Assembly: GCF_021732705.1 (NCBI RefSeq)
Contig: NZ_JAKFUM010000003.1
Span: forward strand, 372,001 to 436,000
DNA: 64,000 nt
Origin: Nevskia sp.
GTDB taxonomy: Bacteria; Pseudomonadota; Gammaproteobacteria; Nevskiales; Nevskiaceae
Direction: 5' to 3'
The notes below the pieces were generated by a model. The model did not search any database and was not told the DNA's origin. It saw nothing but the letters and a program-made list of their open reading frames with translations. How positions within the stretch are numbered: position 1 is the stretch's first letter; every line of letters begins with the position of its first letter. Positions 28,384-36,394 of the stretch are shown here, one piece after another. A program made the position numbers and the translations under genes.

Positions 28384-29034
28384 ATGCCTGTGATTCGAAA
28401 AATGGCGGCGGTCGGTCTGGCCGCGATGGTCGCAGTGGCACTGACCGGCTGCGGCTTTCATCTCGCCGGCAGCCGGCCGCAGCCGCTGGCGCTGAAGTCG
28501 GTCTATGTCGAGCTGGTGGATCCGTATCGGGTCACGGCACCACCGGTCGAGGAAGCGATCAAGGCGCGGATCGCGCGTGGCGGCGGCGTGGTGAAGTCGA
28601 AGCCGGAAGACGCCGATACGGTGCTGCGCCTGTCGAACCTCGCCGAAGCGCAGGAGGTGCTGTCGATCGGCAACGACGGCCGCGCCATCGAGTACCGGCT
28701 GGTCACGCGCGTGACCTTCGAGATGCGGCGCACGGTCAATGGCAAGGCCACGGTGCTGATCGCGCCGGAGTCGCAGTCGGTCTCGCGTGACTACAGCTTC
28801 AGCGCCCAGCAGATTCTGGCGAAGGAAGCGGAAGAAGCGCGCCTGCGCCGCTACATCCAGGACGATCTGGCCGAACGCGTGCTGTTGCGCGTCGAAGCGC
28901 TGCTGGCCAAGGATGCGCCGGGTCTCGCGCCGCCCGCCGAGCCGGATCAGGTGCCGGCCGATGCCGTGCCGCGGCCGCCGGTCACGCCAGGCATCGTGCC
29001 AGCAGACGCACCGGGTGCAGCACCTCCGGCGTGA
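28384..29034 (+). CDS. lptE: LPS-assembly lipoprotein LptE
   Basis: Outer-membrane lipoprotein that plugs the LptD barrel and helps insert LPS. The 216-aa precursor has lipobox LTGC (Cys about residue 24), followed by [21 protein letters not shown], the typical LptE opening. The core includes [24 protein letters not shown] and the [37 protein letters not shown] helix pair. A Pro/Ala-rich tail of about 40 residues follows. The last 53 bp overlap the convergent GlcF-like gene. holA, the usual next gene, is absent here. Confidence 0.94.
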   Translation: MPVIRKMAAVGLAAMVAVALTGCGFHLAGSRPQPLALKSVYVELVDPYRVTAPPVEEAIKARIARGGGVVKSKPEDADTVLRLSNLAEAQEVLSIGNDGRAIEYRLVTRVTFEMRRTVNGKATVLIAPESQSVSRDYSFSAQQILAKEAEEARLRRYIQDDLAERVLLRVEALLAKDAPGLAPPAEPDQVPADAVPRPPVTPGIVPADAPGAAPPA

Positions 29035-30241
29035 CGCCGCGGCCGGCGCGCAGCAGCCCGCCGGCCAGATGCAGCGAGCAGCCGATGTTGCCGCTGACGA
29101 TCACCTGCGGTGCCAGCCGCGCGGCGGCTTCGAGTTTCGGCTGCAGCAAGCGATCGGCGGCTTCCGGGGCCGTGACGAAATGCGTGCCGGCTGCCCCGCA
29201 GCAGCGCGCCGTCGCATCCAGCGTGACCGCCTCCAGCCCCGGAATGCGCGCCAGCAACCGACGCAGGGCATCGCCTTGGCCGATAACGTGGCTCTGCGTG
29301 CAGGGATCATGGATCGCCACCCGCAGCGGCGATGGCTTGAAGCGCAGCGCGTCGCCATGCGCCAGCAGGAACGCGATCGGGTCCTGCACGCGCGCCGCGA
29401 ACGGCTGGCCGCCGTCGGCGACGAGGCGCGGATAGTCGAGCAGGGTTGCCGCACAGCCGGTGGCCAACGGCAGGATCGCGACCGCATGGCCCGATCCGAA
29501 CGCAGCGACGTTTTGTTGGGCGAGGCGACGGGCCTGTGGGGCATGACCGGCATGCTGGTCGATCGCCCCGCAGCAGGTCTGCGCGGCGGTGATCTCGGCG
29601 CGGAAGCCGCACGCGGCGAGCAGGCGCGCGAGGTCGTTCGCGACCTCGCGCTCGGCGATGTCGCCGATGCAGCCGATGAAGATCGCGACGGTTCCGCGCT
29701 CGGCGCCGGTGGCCCGCACTGCAGGTGAGGATCGCAGCGCGACGCGCGGCAAGGTCGATTCGAGCCGCGCGAGACGGCCGCGACCCAGCACGCCACTTCG
29801 TCGCACGAGCATCTGCAGGCCGCTGGCCGAGTACGCCCACAGCGCCACGCGCACCAGCGCGCGCAGCGAGGCGCGCGACAGCACCGCGCTCAGCCGCCGC
29901 GTGGGCTTCAGCCGGTCCGGGCGTTGGGCGGCCAGCTGCTCACGGCCGGCGTCGATCAGCGCGCCGTACGGCACGCCGGCCGGGCAGGCCTTTTCGCAGG
30001 CGCGGCAGCCGAGGCAGCCATCGAGATGGGCTTCGAGCGAATCCGAGATCGCGATCCGGCCCGTGGCGAGGCCCTGCATCAGCATGATGCGGCCGCGTGG
30101 CGAATCGGCTTCGCTCTGGCTGTCGAGATAGGTCGGGCAGTGCGGCAGGCACAGGCCGCATTTCACGCACAGATCAGCCGCGGCAAGCGGAAACGGGGCG
30201 GGAGGCGATGTGGCGGAAGTGGCGGCGCGAGCGTGGTCCAT
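28982..30241 (-). CDS. glcF: GlcF-like (Fe-S) oxidoreductase subunit
   Basis: Iron-sulfur subunit of glycolate-oxidase type, 419 aa. Two [4Fe-4S] motifs lie near the N-terminus (CVKCGLCLPHCP at about 25-36 and CLGCRACEKACP at about 76-87). Two CCG-domain halves follow (TCCGAIDQHAG and RCCGAAGTHF). In the known complex it works with FAD subunits GlcD and GlcE to oxidise glycolate to glyoxylate; neither partner is adjacent here, so they must be elsewhere or the substrate differs (other 2-hydroxyacids are possible). Start ATG 30239-30241. Its 3' end overlaps lptE by 53 bp. Confidence 0.87.
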   Translation of the reverse strand: MDHARAATSATSPPAPFPLAAADLCVKCGLCLPHCPTYLDSQSEADSPRGRIMLMQGLATGRIAISDSLEAHLDGCLGCRACEKACPAGVPYGALIDAGREQLAAQRPDRLKPTRRLSAVLSRASLRALVRVALWAYSASGLQMLVRRSGVLGRGRLARLESTLPRVALRSSPAVRATGAERGTVAIFIGCIGDIAEREVANDLARLLAACGFRAEITAAQTCCGAIDQHAGHAPQARRLAQQNVAAFGSGHAVAILPLATGCAATLLDYPRLVADGGQPFAARVQDPIAFLLAHGDALRFKPSPLRVAIHDPCTQSHVIGQGDALRRLLARIPGLEAVTLDATARCCGAAGTHFVTAPEAADRLLQPKLEAAARLAPQVIVSGNIGCSLHLAGGLLRAGRGVTPEVLHPVRLLARCLA

Positions 30242-30317
30242 CGTCCAAAAACCTTAGCATGGCGGTCCGCCGCGCGATCCGTCGCGCGCCACTTCGATGC
30301 CCATGGAAACCCATTCG

Positions 30318-31148
30318 ATGATGAAACCCGCGCTCATTCGCTGCCGTCGACGACGGTGGTGCGCTGCCCTTGCGCTCTCGCTGATGGCTGTTCAGGCCCA
30401 TGCCGACGAGGCACAGCCTGCGGCCGACAGCAGCGCCGCTGGCGACGAGCAGGCGTCGGCGACGACTGCTGCAGCGCCCGCGGTGGCGCGAGCCGCGTCG
30501 CCATGGCGCGGCGAACTGGCGCTCGGCTTCGTCAGCACCAGCGGCAACACCAGTACCCGATCGGTGAATGCCCGCGCAGCGCTCGAGTATCGCCGCGGTC
30601 ACTGGGGCAATCGGGCCACGGTGCTGGCATTCAGCGGCACGCGGGATGGCCAGACCACCGACGAACGCTATTCGTTCGCGAACAAGACCGACTACCAGCT
30701 CGATCCCGACAACTACGTGTTCGCCATCGGCAGCTACGACAACGATCGTTTCGCCGGTGTTGCCGAGCGCTACACGCTGACCGGCGGCTACGGCCGCCAC
30801 CTGCTGAAAGGCCCTGCGCACCGGCTCGATCTCGAAGTGGGCGCCGGTGCCAACCGCACCCGTCCCGGCGATCGCAACCGCTTGCAGACCAGTGTCGTCG
30901 GCACGTTTGGCGGGACCTACGCGTGGGTGATCTCGCCGAACGCGACGTTTTCGCAGACCTTGCGCACCGAAGTCAGCGAAAGCAACGTCTATGTGAACCC
31001 GGTGACGTCGCTGAAGCTGACGATCGTCGGCAACCTGTTCGCGACGTTCAATCACGAAATCCGCTACAACTCGGAAGTGCCGGCCGACACGCGCCACGTC
31101 GACCAGATCAGCACCATCAATCTCGGCTACAGCTTCGGACCCGCATGA
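30318..31148 (+). CDS. DUF481-family outer-membrane protein
   Basis: A signal peptide (cleavage after QAHA) precedes an Ala-rich linker and a beta-barrel-like domain. Alternating strands such as WRGELALGFVSTSGNTSTRSVNARAAL match DUF481/YdiY, and the chain ends in a C-terminal aromatic-type strand (INLGYSFGPA). E. coli YdiY is salt/acid inducible with no known transport function. MMKPAL at 30318 gives the best signal peptide; ATGs at 30297 and 30303 are in frame. Its stop overlaps the ferredoxin ATG (ATGA-type), so the pair is translationally coupled. Confidence 0.88.
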   Translation: MMKPALIRCRRRRWCAALALSLMAVQAHADEAQPAADSSAAGDEQASATTAAAPAVARAASPWRGELALGFVSTSGNTSTRSVNARAALEYRRGHWGNRATVLAFSGTRDGQTTDERYSFANKTDYQLDPDNYVFAIGSYDNDRFAGVAERYTLTGGYGRHLLKGPAHRLDLEVGAGANRTRPGDRNRLQTSVVGTFGGTYAWVISPNATFSQTLRTEVSESNVYVNPVTSLKLTIVGNLFATFNHEIRYNSEVPADTRHVDQISTINLGYSFGPA

Positions 31149-31504
31149 GCGAACCCTTGGTCAAACTGTCGGAACTGCCGGTCGGCGCCGCGGCGCCCAG
31201 CCATTACCGGCATCACGTGTTCTTCTGCTGCAACCAGCGTTCGGATGGCCGCGAATCCTGCGAGGATCACGGCGCCAACGCGCTGCGCGACTACTGCAAG
31301 AGCCGCGTCAAGAAGCTTGCGCTGACCGGTGTCGGCCGCGCCCGCGTCAACCAGGCCGGCTGCCTCGATCGCTGCGAGCTGGGCCCGGTGATGGTGGTCT
31401 ATCCGGAAGGCATCTGGTACCGCTACAAGGATCAGGCCGACATCGACGAGATCGTCAGCGAACACCTTCAGCAGGGCCGTCCTGTGGATCGCTTGCGGAT
31501 TTGA
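31145..31504 (+). CDS. Thioredoxin-fold [2Fe-2S] ferredoxin
   Basis: A 119-aa protein of the COG3411 ferredoxin group. The HHVFFCCNQRSDGRESCEDHGA segment and GCLDRCELGPVMVVYPEGIWY supply the four-Cys cluster pattern of NuoE-like 2Fe-2S domains. The partner is unknown. It begins within the DUF481 stop codon. The last 50 bp overlap the convergent mltF gene. An N-terminal Met after a short linker gives no targeting signal, so it should be cytosolic. Confidence 0.88.
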   Translation: MSEPLVKLSELPVGAAAPSHYRHHVFFCCNQRSDGRESCEDHGANALRDYCKSRVKKLALTGVGRARVNQAGCLDRCELGPVMVVYPEGIWYRYKDQADIDEIVSEHLQQGRPVDRLRI

Positions 31505-32915
31505 CCGCTGCGGCCTGCGCGGCCGGGCTCGGCGCCACCGAGCGGCCGCCGGTGACCCAGGCCAGCAGGTCGTAGTAGCTGCGCACGTTGTCGACGAAGT
31601 GCACCGCCTCGCCACCGCGGGCGTAGCCGTGGCGAGTGTCGACATACCAGCGCTCCTGCGCCAGCAGCGGCAACGCGGCGCGGACATCGTCCCAGCGATT
31701 CGGATTCTTGCCGGCCTTCTGCGCCAGCACGCGGGCATCCTCGAGATGACCCAGGCCCTGGTTGTAGGCAGCCAGCGCCATCCAGGTGCGATCGGGATCG
31801 GACACGCCGGGCGGCATCTTGCGCAGCAGCTGCGCCAGATAGCGGGCACCCCCCTCGATGCTTTGCCGCGGGTCCTCGCGGTCGGTCACGTCCATGTGCT
31901 CGGCGGTATCGAGCGTCAGCATCATGATGCCGCGCACGCCGGTGAAGCTGACCGCATCCGGGTTCCACTTCGATTCCTGATAGCCGACGGCGGCCAGCGC
32001 GCGCCAGTCCAGGCCGTAGCGCTCGGCGGCGTCCTCGAAGAACTGGCGGTACTTCGGCAGACGTTCCTCGGCATCGGCCACCAGCCGTACCACGCCCTGA
32101 TACTCGTCGTTCTCGAACTTCCCGAAGTGCCGGTCGCGCACCCGGGCCAGCTCCTTTTCCGGCAAGGCCTGCAGCCAGTTCTGGACAGCGGCGAACAGGC
32201 TGTCCCGTGCCTTGGCATCGGTCGTCGGTGCCAGCGCCCAGGCCACGTTCTCGGTGCCGCTGAGGTCGAACGCGACCCGCAGGCGAGTGGACGTGCGCTG
32301 ATTGATCGCGATCAGATCGGAGTTGGCGACGGTGTAGGCCAGTTCGCCATCGACCACGCGGCTGATCAGATCGTTGGCGCCGGCATCCGGCACTTCCAGC
32401 CAGATCAGGTCGGGATGCTTGATCCGCATCTGCGCCAGACGCTCGGCCATCGAGCTGCCGGCCGGCACGGCGAGCTGGCCGTCGAGATGGTCGAGGTCGG
32501 CCGGCTTGCCGCGATCGGCGCGATAGACCAGCTGCTGGCGCACGGTCTGCACCGGCCGGGTAAAGCGCACGATGGCGCCATAGGCCGGCGTCACGTTCAG
32601 GCCGGCGGCACCGATGTCGACCTGGCCGCTGGCGACGCGGACCACCGCCTGCGCGCCGTTGGCGACATAGACCAGCTGGAGCTTGACGCCGATCGACTCG
32701 GCGAATGCCCGCAGCAGGTCGCACTCGTAGCCGGTCGGCCCGGCCGGGCCGTCGTAGCAGGTGGTCGGGCTGTTGGTCGTCGCCACCCGCAGCACGCCGC
32801 CTTCGATCACGCGGGTCAGCGAACCGGGCTTCGGCGAGCAGGTCGACAGCATCGCCAGCACCAGCGCGGTCAGCACGACGCGATGCGTCCGGAGCGGACG
32901 CAGTCGCCTCATCAT
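31455..32915 (-). CDS. mltF: Membrane-bound lytic murein transglycosylase F
   Basis: Cleaves the MurNAc-GlcNAc bond in peptidoglycan, forming 1,6-anhydro ends. The 486-aa precursor has a signal with a lipobox-like LSTC (Cys about 26). An SBP_bac_3-like regulatory domain follows (GVLRVATTNSPTTCYDGPAGPTGYECDLLRAFAESIGVKL), then an SLT domain with the catalytic Glu in AVGYQESKWNPDAVS, GIMMLTLDTAEHM and AAYNQGLGHLEDAR. This two-domain order is diagnostic of MltF. ATG 32915 (MMRRLRP) is chosen because the frame further upstream is only antisense to the tRNA gene. Confidence 0.95.
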   Translation of the reverse strand: MMRRLRPLRTHRVVLTALVLAMLSTCSPKPGSLTRVIEGGVLRVATTNSPTTCYDGPAGPTGYECDLLRAFAESIGVKLQLVYVANGAQAVVRVASGQVDIGAAGLNVTPAYGAIVRFTRPVQTVRQQLVYRADRGKPADLDHLDGQLAVPAGSSMAERLAQMRIKHPDLIWLEVPDAGANDLISRVVDGELAYTVANSDLIAINQRTSTRLRVAFDLSGTENVAWALAPTTDAKARDSLFAAVQNWLQALPEKELARVRDRHFGKFENDEYQGVVRLVADAEERLPKYRQFFEDAAERYGLDWRALAAVGYQESKWNPDAVSFTGVRGIMMLTLDTAEHMDVTDREDPRQSIEGGARYLAQLLRKMPPGVSDPDRTWMALAAYNQGLGHLEDARVLAQKAGKNPNRWDDVRAALPLLAQERWYVDTRHGYARGGEAVHFVDNVRSYYDLLAWVTGGRSVAPSPAAQAAAVKSASDPQDGPAEGVR

Positions 32916-33106
32916 CTTCGGATGCTTCCGGTACGCATGTCGTCGTCTCCCCGACCATCGCGCGCGTCGGGAAAATCCGGCCATGAAAAAACTGCCAAGA
33001 AAATCCTGCGTCGCGTCTGCTGGATTGATAGAATAGGCGGGCTGTCGCTGAAAAGCCCGCGTCCGGTATCGACCCATCGGCGCAAAACAGGCAGGCGAGG
33101 CGCCCC

Positions 33107-33196
<90 letters not shown>

Positions 33197-33238
33197 TACA
33201 AAAGAAAAAGCCCCTTGAATGGGGCTTTTTCTTTTGTA
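33197..33238 (+). terminator. Terminator of tRNA-Ser, inside a long palindrome
   Basis: An 18-bp perfect stem (TACAAAAGAAAAAGCCCC / GGGGCTTTTTCTTTTGTA) with loop TTGAAT, including the T-rich strand CTTTTTCTTTT, directly follows the tRNA CCA. It works as a Rho-independent terminator in both orientations by sequence. The tRNA T-arm/acceptor (33174-33189) pairs again with 33252-33267, extending the palindrome beyond the hairpin. Confidence 0.85.
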
Positions 33239-33550
33239 CGACGGAAAAGCCGAGGGTGGGATTCGAAGCGGCGGCAGCCGCCGGGGGTTGCTGCCGGGCG
33301 CGGCCGGTTGATCGGGCAAGTCGGCCCCTTGAATGGGGCTTTTTCTTTTGTACGACGGAAAAGCCGAGGGTGGGATTCGAAGCGGCGGCAGCCGCCGGGG
33401 GTTGATCCCGGGCGCGGCCGGTTGATCGGGCAAGTCGGCCCCTTGAATGGGCCTTTTTCTTTTGTACGAAGGAAAAGCCGAGGGTGGGATTCGAAGCGGC
33501 GGCAGCCGCCGGGGGTTGATCCCGGGCGCGGCCGGGTGATCGGGCAAGTC
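33211..33550 (+). repeat. Three 114-bp tandem repeats downstream of tRNA-Ser
   Basis: Units start at 33211, 33325 and 33439. Each holds the terminator half CCCCTTGAATGGGGCTTTTTC, then CTTTTGTACGACGG, a 16-nt inverted copy of the tRNA 3' part (GAGGGTGGGATTCGAA at 33252, 33366 and 33480), a GCGGCGGCAGCCGCCG palindrome and GATCGGGCAAGTC. Units differ by few bases: unit 1 has GTTGCTGCC where units 2 and 3 have GTTGATCCC, and unit 3 has GGGCC in place of GGGGC, which weakens its hairpin. The period is divisible by three, so long open frames on both strands are by-products. Confidence 0.95.
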
Positions 33551-33561
33551 AGGAGCAACAG

Positions 33562-34362
33562 ATGCTGGTCGAAATCGATGCACTCGCGGCCGAGGGGCGG
33601 CACTTGCAGGGGCTGGTGGCGGCGATGACCGACGCCGACTGGGATCGGGCGACGCCGTTCAAGCAGTGGACGGTGTGGGACGTGATCGCGCACCTGCATC
33701 TGTCGGATCAATGGGCGCTGGCGTCGATCGAAGGTCGGGCGGCGTTCTCGAAGGCGGCGGTGCCGCTGTTCGCGGCGATGCAGCGCAAGCTGGGATTGCG
33801 CGAGTACACGCGCGAGCATTTCGCGGCGTGGCCGCGGCGGGCGATCCTCGAATCCTGGCAGGCGTGCTTCGCGTCGTTGCTCGACAAGGCGCGGCAACTC
33901 GATCCGGATGCGCGGCTGGCCTGGTTCGGGCCGGACATGGGGGTGCGCTCGTTCATCACCGCGCGCTACATGGAGACCTGGGCGCATGGGCAGGACATCC
34001 ACGATCTGCTCGGCCAGCCGCGCGTCTACAGCGATGACATCCGCGCGATCGCGACGCTCGGGATCAAGACCTTCCGCTTCACGTTCCGCAATCGCGGGCT
34101 GCCGGTGCCGACGGTCGAGCCGCATGTGCGGCTGATCGCGCCGTCCGGTGCGATCTGGACGTGGAACGAGCCGTCGGACAGCGAGCGCGTCGAAGGGCTT
34201 GCCAGCGAGTTCTGCCACGTCGTCACACAGGGCCGGAACATTGCCGACACGGCGCTGGCCGTCACCGGGCCGGTCGCCACGCAATGGATGGCGATCGCGC
34301 AATGCTTTGCCGGTCCGCCGGAGACGCCACCGCCGCCCGGAGCGCGCATCGGCCGGACCTGA
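33562..34362 (+). CDS. TIGR03084-family (DinB/MDMPI-like) protein
   Basis: A 266-aa cytosolic protein resembling the mycothiol-dependent maleylpyruvate isomerase N-terminal fold. It has an N-terminal helix bundle (GLVAAMTDADWDRATPFKQWTVWDVIAHLHLSDQWA, with a metal-type His), YMETWAHGQDIHDLLG with two further His residues, and a C-terminal SCP-like domain (GPVATQWMAIAQCFAG). The family is called TIGR03084 and has no proven reaction. AGGAG lies 7 bp before the ATG, directly after the third tRNA-linked repeat. Confidence 0.85.
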   Translation: MLVEIDALAAEGRHLQGLVAAMTDADWDRATPFKQWTVWDVIAHLHLSDQWALASIEGRAAFSKAAVPLFAAMQRKLGLREYTREHFAAWPRRAILESWQACFASLLDKARQLDPDARLAWFGPDMGVRSFITARYMETWAHGQDIHDLLGQPRVYSDDIRAIATLGIKTFRFTFRNRGLPVPTVEPHVRLIAPSGAIWTWNEPSDSERVEGLASEFCHVVTQGRNIADTALAVTGPVATQWMAIAQCFAGPPETPPPPGARIGRT

Positions 34363-34379
34363 GGCTCGTACGGGAAGGA

Positions 34380-34527
34380 CCAGCCTGCTGGCGGTGCTTG
34401 ATCTGCTGCATCGCAACAACGGCGGGGCAGTGCAACGCGCTACCAATGAAACTGCGTTGCGGGGATCTCCTCCAGCAGGCTTTAGAGCCTTTCTCGCACC
34501 TTGCCCCTGCAAAAGGGGGTTTTTTGT
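34380..34527 (+). ncRNA. Possible structured RNA or structured 3' UTR
   Basis: AGCCTGCTGG (34382-34391) is perfectly complementary to CCAGCAGGCT (34472-34481). Inside that long stem, GCAACGC (34432-34438) pairs with GCGTTGC (34454-34460). The segment ends in a small terminator (34504-34525). This nested layout suggests a folded RNA of about 150 nt, either free-standing or the 3' UTR of the TIGR03084 gene. I could not match it to a known family such as 6S, RsmZ or SRP RNA. Confidence 0.35.
34504..34525 (+). terminator. Rho-independent terminator
   Basis: Stem CCCCT/AGGGG with loop GCAAA is followed by G and six T. The stem is short but the U-tract is good. It would end the TIGR03084 transcript or the candidate RNA just upstream of it. 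Confidence 0.6.
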
Positions 34528-34882
34528 TGTCTGGGTGCTGCGTGGTGCCGCGACTCTGCAACAACCGGTTTGAAAGATCAACTGGTTCTTGGGAAAGCAG
34601 ATTTACCGCTTGTGGCGTGACGCCGCCGCCTCGGCGAAGCGGGCCGCCGAGGCCTTGCGCTGGCAGGCGCGCGCTCGATGAACGCGGATTACACGCGGCA
34701 CGTCAGCTTTCCGTCCGGACATTTTTCCGACGACGCCAGATGAACTTCGCGCTCATGTGTGACGCATTGCGCAGTTGCGAAGTGCCGAATGATCGGCGGT
34801 CAGGCCGCGATTCAATGAACTGTCATTCTTGTCGGATGCGGCGACAGACCGCGGAACGCTGGCGGTCAGGACTCGAGACACG
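34526..34882. other. Intergenic stretch before the FG-GAP gene
   Basis: About 360 bp without a convincing gene. A short open segment (34600-34680) reads as an Ala/Arg-rich peptide but has no start or ribosome site. The region around 34700-34800 is AT-richer and may hold the FG-GAP gene promoter, but no clear -35/-10 pair was found. Confidence 0.45.
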
Positions 34883-36394
34883 ATGGTTGACGATGAAGTG
34901 GCACGGGTGATCGAGCCCGCGCATGGGGCCCCGCGGGACACGCGCATCGCCTTCGGCGGGCTGGCCCGGAAACCTCGCGTGCTGGCCGGCGGGTTGCTCG
35001 CCGTCGGGGCGATCGTCGCGGCCGTTGCGGTGTTCGAGCACGAGGCCACGCCCGATCGGGTCGAGGCCGACGTCGGTCGCCCGGCCAGCCACGCCAGCCT
35101 GAGCGGGCTCCAGCTGTCGTCGACGGTGACCGCCGCCGTGCCGATGCCGGTGGCCTTGCCGCTGCCCGGTGCGCCGGTAATCACCAGCCGCGCCACGCTC
35201 GCGGTCGATCTCGATGGCGACGGCCTGCCGGAGCTGGTCACGGCTGATCCCCGGACGGCGCAGCTGTCGGTCAGCGTCGCGCGCTCCGGTCCCGGCGAGC
35301 CGCCGGCATTCGAGCCGGCGCACGCGGTGACGCTCGCGCTGGGCCATCCGGCCAGCCTGCTGGCAGCGGGCGACATCGACGGCGACGGCCGAGTCGACCT
35401 CGTGGTGGCGAGCGAATCGGCAGCGGCGACCGAGCTGCTGATCAATGTTTCCGTGTCGTCCGGTGCGCCGATGTTCCGGTCGGGCGGGCTGCTGGACATC
35501 GACACGCCGCCGTCGTCGTTGCTTCTGGTCGATGTCAGCGGCGACGGCCTTGCCGATCTCGTCGCGCTGCAGCGGCTGGACCACGAAACCGACCTGCCGA
35601 TGTCGCTGGCCGTGCGCGTCAATGTCAGCAGCCGTCGCGACACCGAGTTCGCGCCGGCCCGCCGCTTCCCGACCGGCTACCTCGCGAACGGCGTCGCCGC
35701 GAGCGACTTCGATGGCGATGGGCGCACCGATCTGGCGGTGTCCAATGCCGGCAGCGGCACGGTCACCGTCCTGCGCAACAGCTCGGTGCTGACAGTGAAC
35801 TTCTCGGTCGACCAGACGCTGGCGGCGCGGCGCGGCGTGACCGGTGTCGCGGCCGGTGATGTCGACGGCGATGGCCGGCCCGATCTCGTCGTCGTCGAAC
35901 CGGCCGATGACCGGATCGCGCTGTTCCGCAATCGCGACGGGCGCTACGGGGATCCGGTCGAAGTCGCGGCGACGGCGCCCGGCGCCATCGCACTGGCCGA
36001 TCTGCGCGGCGATGACCGGCCGGAACTGATCGTCGCCCACGGCGGCGCCGGTGGCGTCAGCATGCGGGTCGATGTCGCACCGCGCGGCAGTCCGCATGCG
36101 CGGCTGCTGCCCGAAGTGCCGCTGCTGGCACCGGGGGCGCAGGCGCTGATCGTGGCGGCCGATTTCGATGGCGACCGGCGGGTCGAACTGGCGCTGCAGC
36201 CGGTGGCGTTCGCGGCGGAAGCCGGGGGCGGTCTCGAAGCGACGGCGCCGTTGTCGCTGTTCCGCCATCCGTTTCCGCGGCTCATGGCGTCACGCGCCGT
36301 GCGGAGCCGGCAGTTGGCGCAGGCGATCGCATTGCCGACGACGGCCGCGGCGCAAGATGTCGCGGCCGATCTGCCGCGACGGGCGACTCAGTGA
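34883..36394 (+). CDS. FG-GAP/VCBS repeat protein with N-terminal membrane anchor
   Basis: A 503-aa protein: a short cytosolic N-terminus, one membrane segment (VLAGGLLAVGAIVAAVAVF, about 35-53), then an integrin-like beta-propeller of FG-GAP repeats. Calcium-type motifs recur as DLDGDGLPELV, DIDGDGRVDLVV, DVSGDGLADLV, DFDGDGRTDLAV and DVDGDGRPDLVVV, with weaker DLRGDDRPELIV and DFDGDRRVELAL, about seven blades. The role is probably adhesive or scaffolding in the periplasm or at the surface; no partner is known. ATG 34883 is preferred to TTG 34829. The 3' end overlaps ispA by 7 bp (convergent). Confidence 0.85.
   Translation: MVDDEVARVIEPAHGAPRDTRIAFGGLARKPRVLAGGLLAVGAIVAAVAVFEHEATPDRVEADVGRPASHASLSGLQLSSTVTAAVPMPVALPLPGAPVITSRATLAVDLDGDGLPELVTADPRTAQLSVSVARSGPGEPPAFEPAHAVTLALGHPASLLAAGDIDGDGRVDLVVASESAAATELLINVSVSSGAPMFRSGGLLDIDTPPSSLLLVDVSGDGLADLVALQRLDHETDLPMSLAVRVNVSSRRDTEFAPARRFPTGYLANGVAASDFDGDGRTDLAVSNAGSGTVTVLRNSSVLTVNFSVDQTLAARRGVTGVAAGDVDGDGRPDLVVVEPADDRIALFRNRDGRYGDPVEVAATAPGAIALADLRGDDRPELIVAHGGAGGVSMRVDVAPRGSPHARLLPEVPLLAPGAQALIVAADFDGDRRVELALQPVAFAAEAGGGLEATAPLSLFRHPFPRLMASRAVRSRQLAQAIALPTTAAAQDVAADLPRRATQ

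Noticed and set aside
33211-33550. Integration (att) site duplication behind tRNA-Ser
   Set aside because: Copies of the tRNA end are inverted, not direct, and no integrase or island follows.
33211-33550. CRISPR array
   Set aside because: Units are contiguous 114-bp near-identical repeats with no unique spacers and no cas genes.
34380-34527. 6S, SRP, RsmZ or riboswitch RNA
   Set aside because: Signature sequences of those families are absent; left as an unassigned candidate.
34600-34683. Short Ala/Arg-rich peptide frame ending at a TGA near 34680
   Set aside because: No start codon with ribosome site and no similarity recognised.
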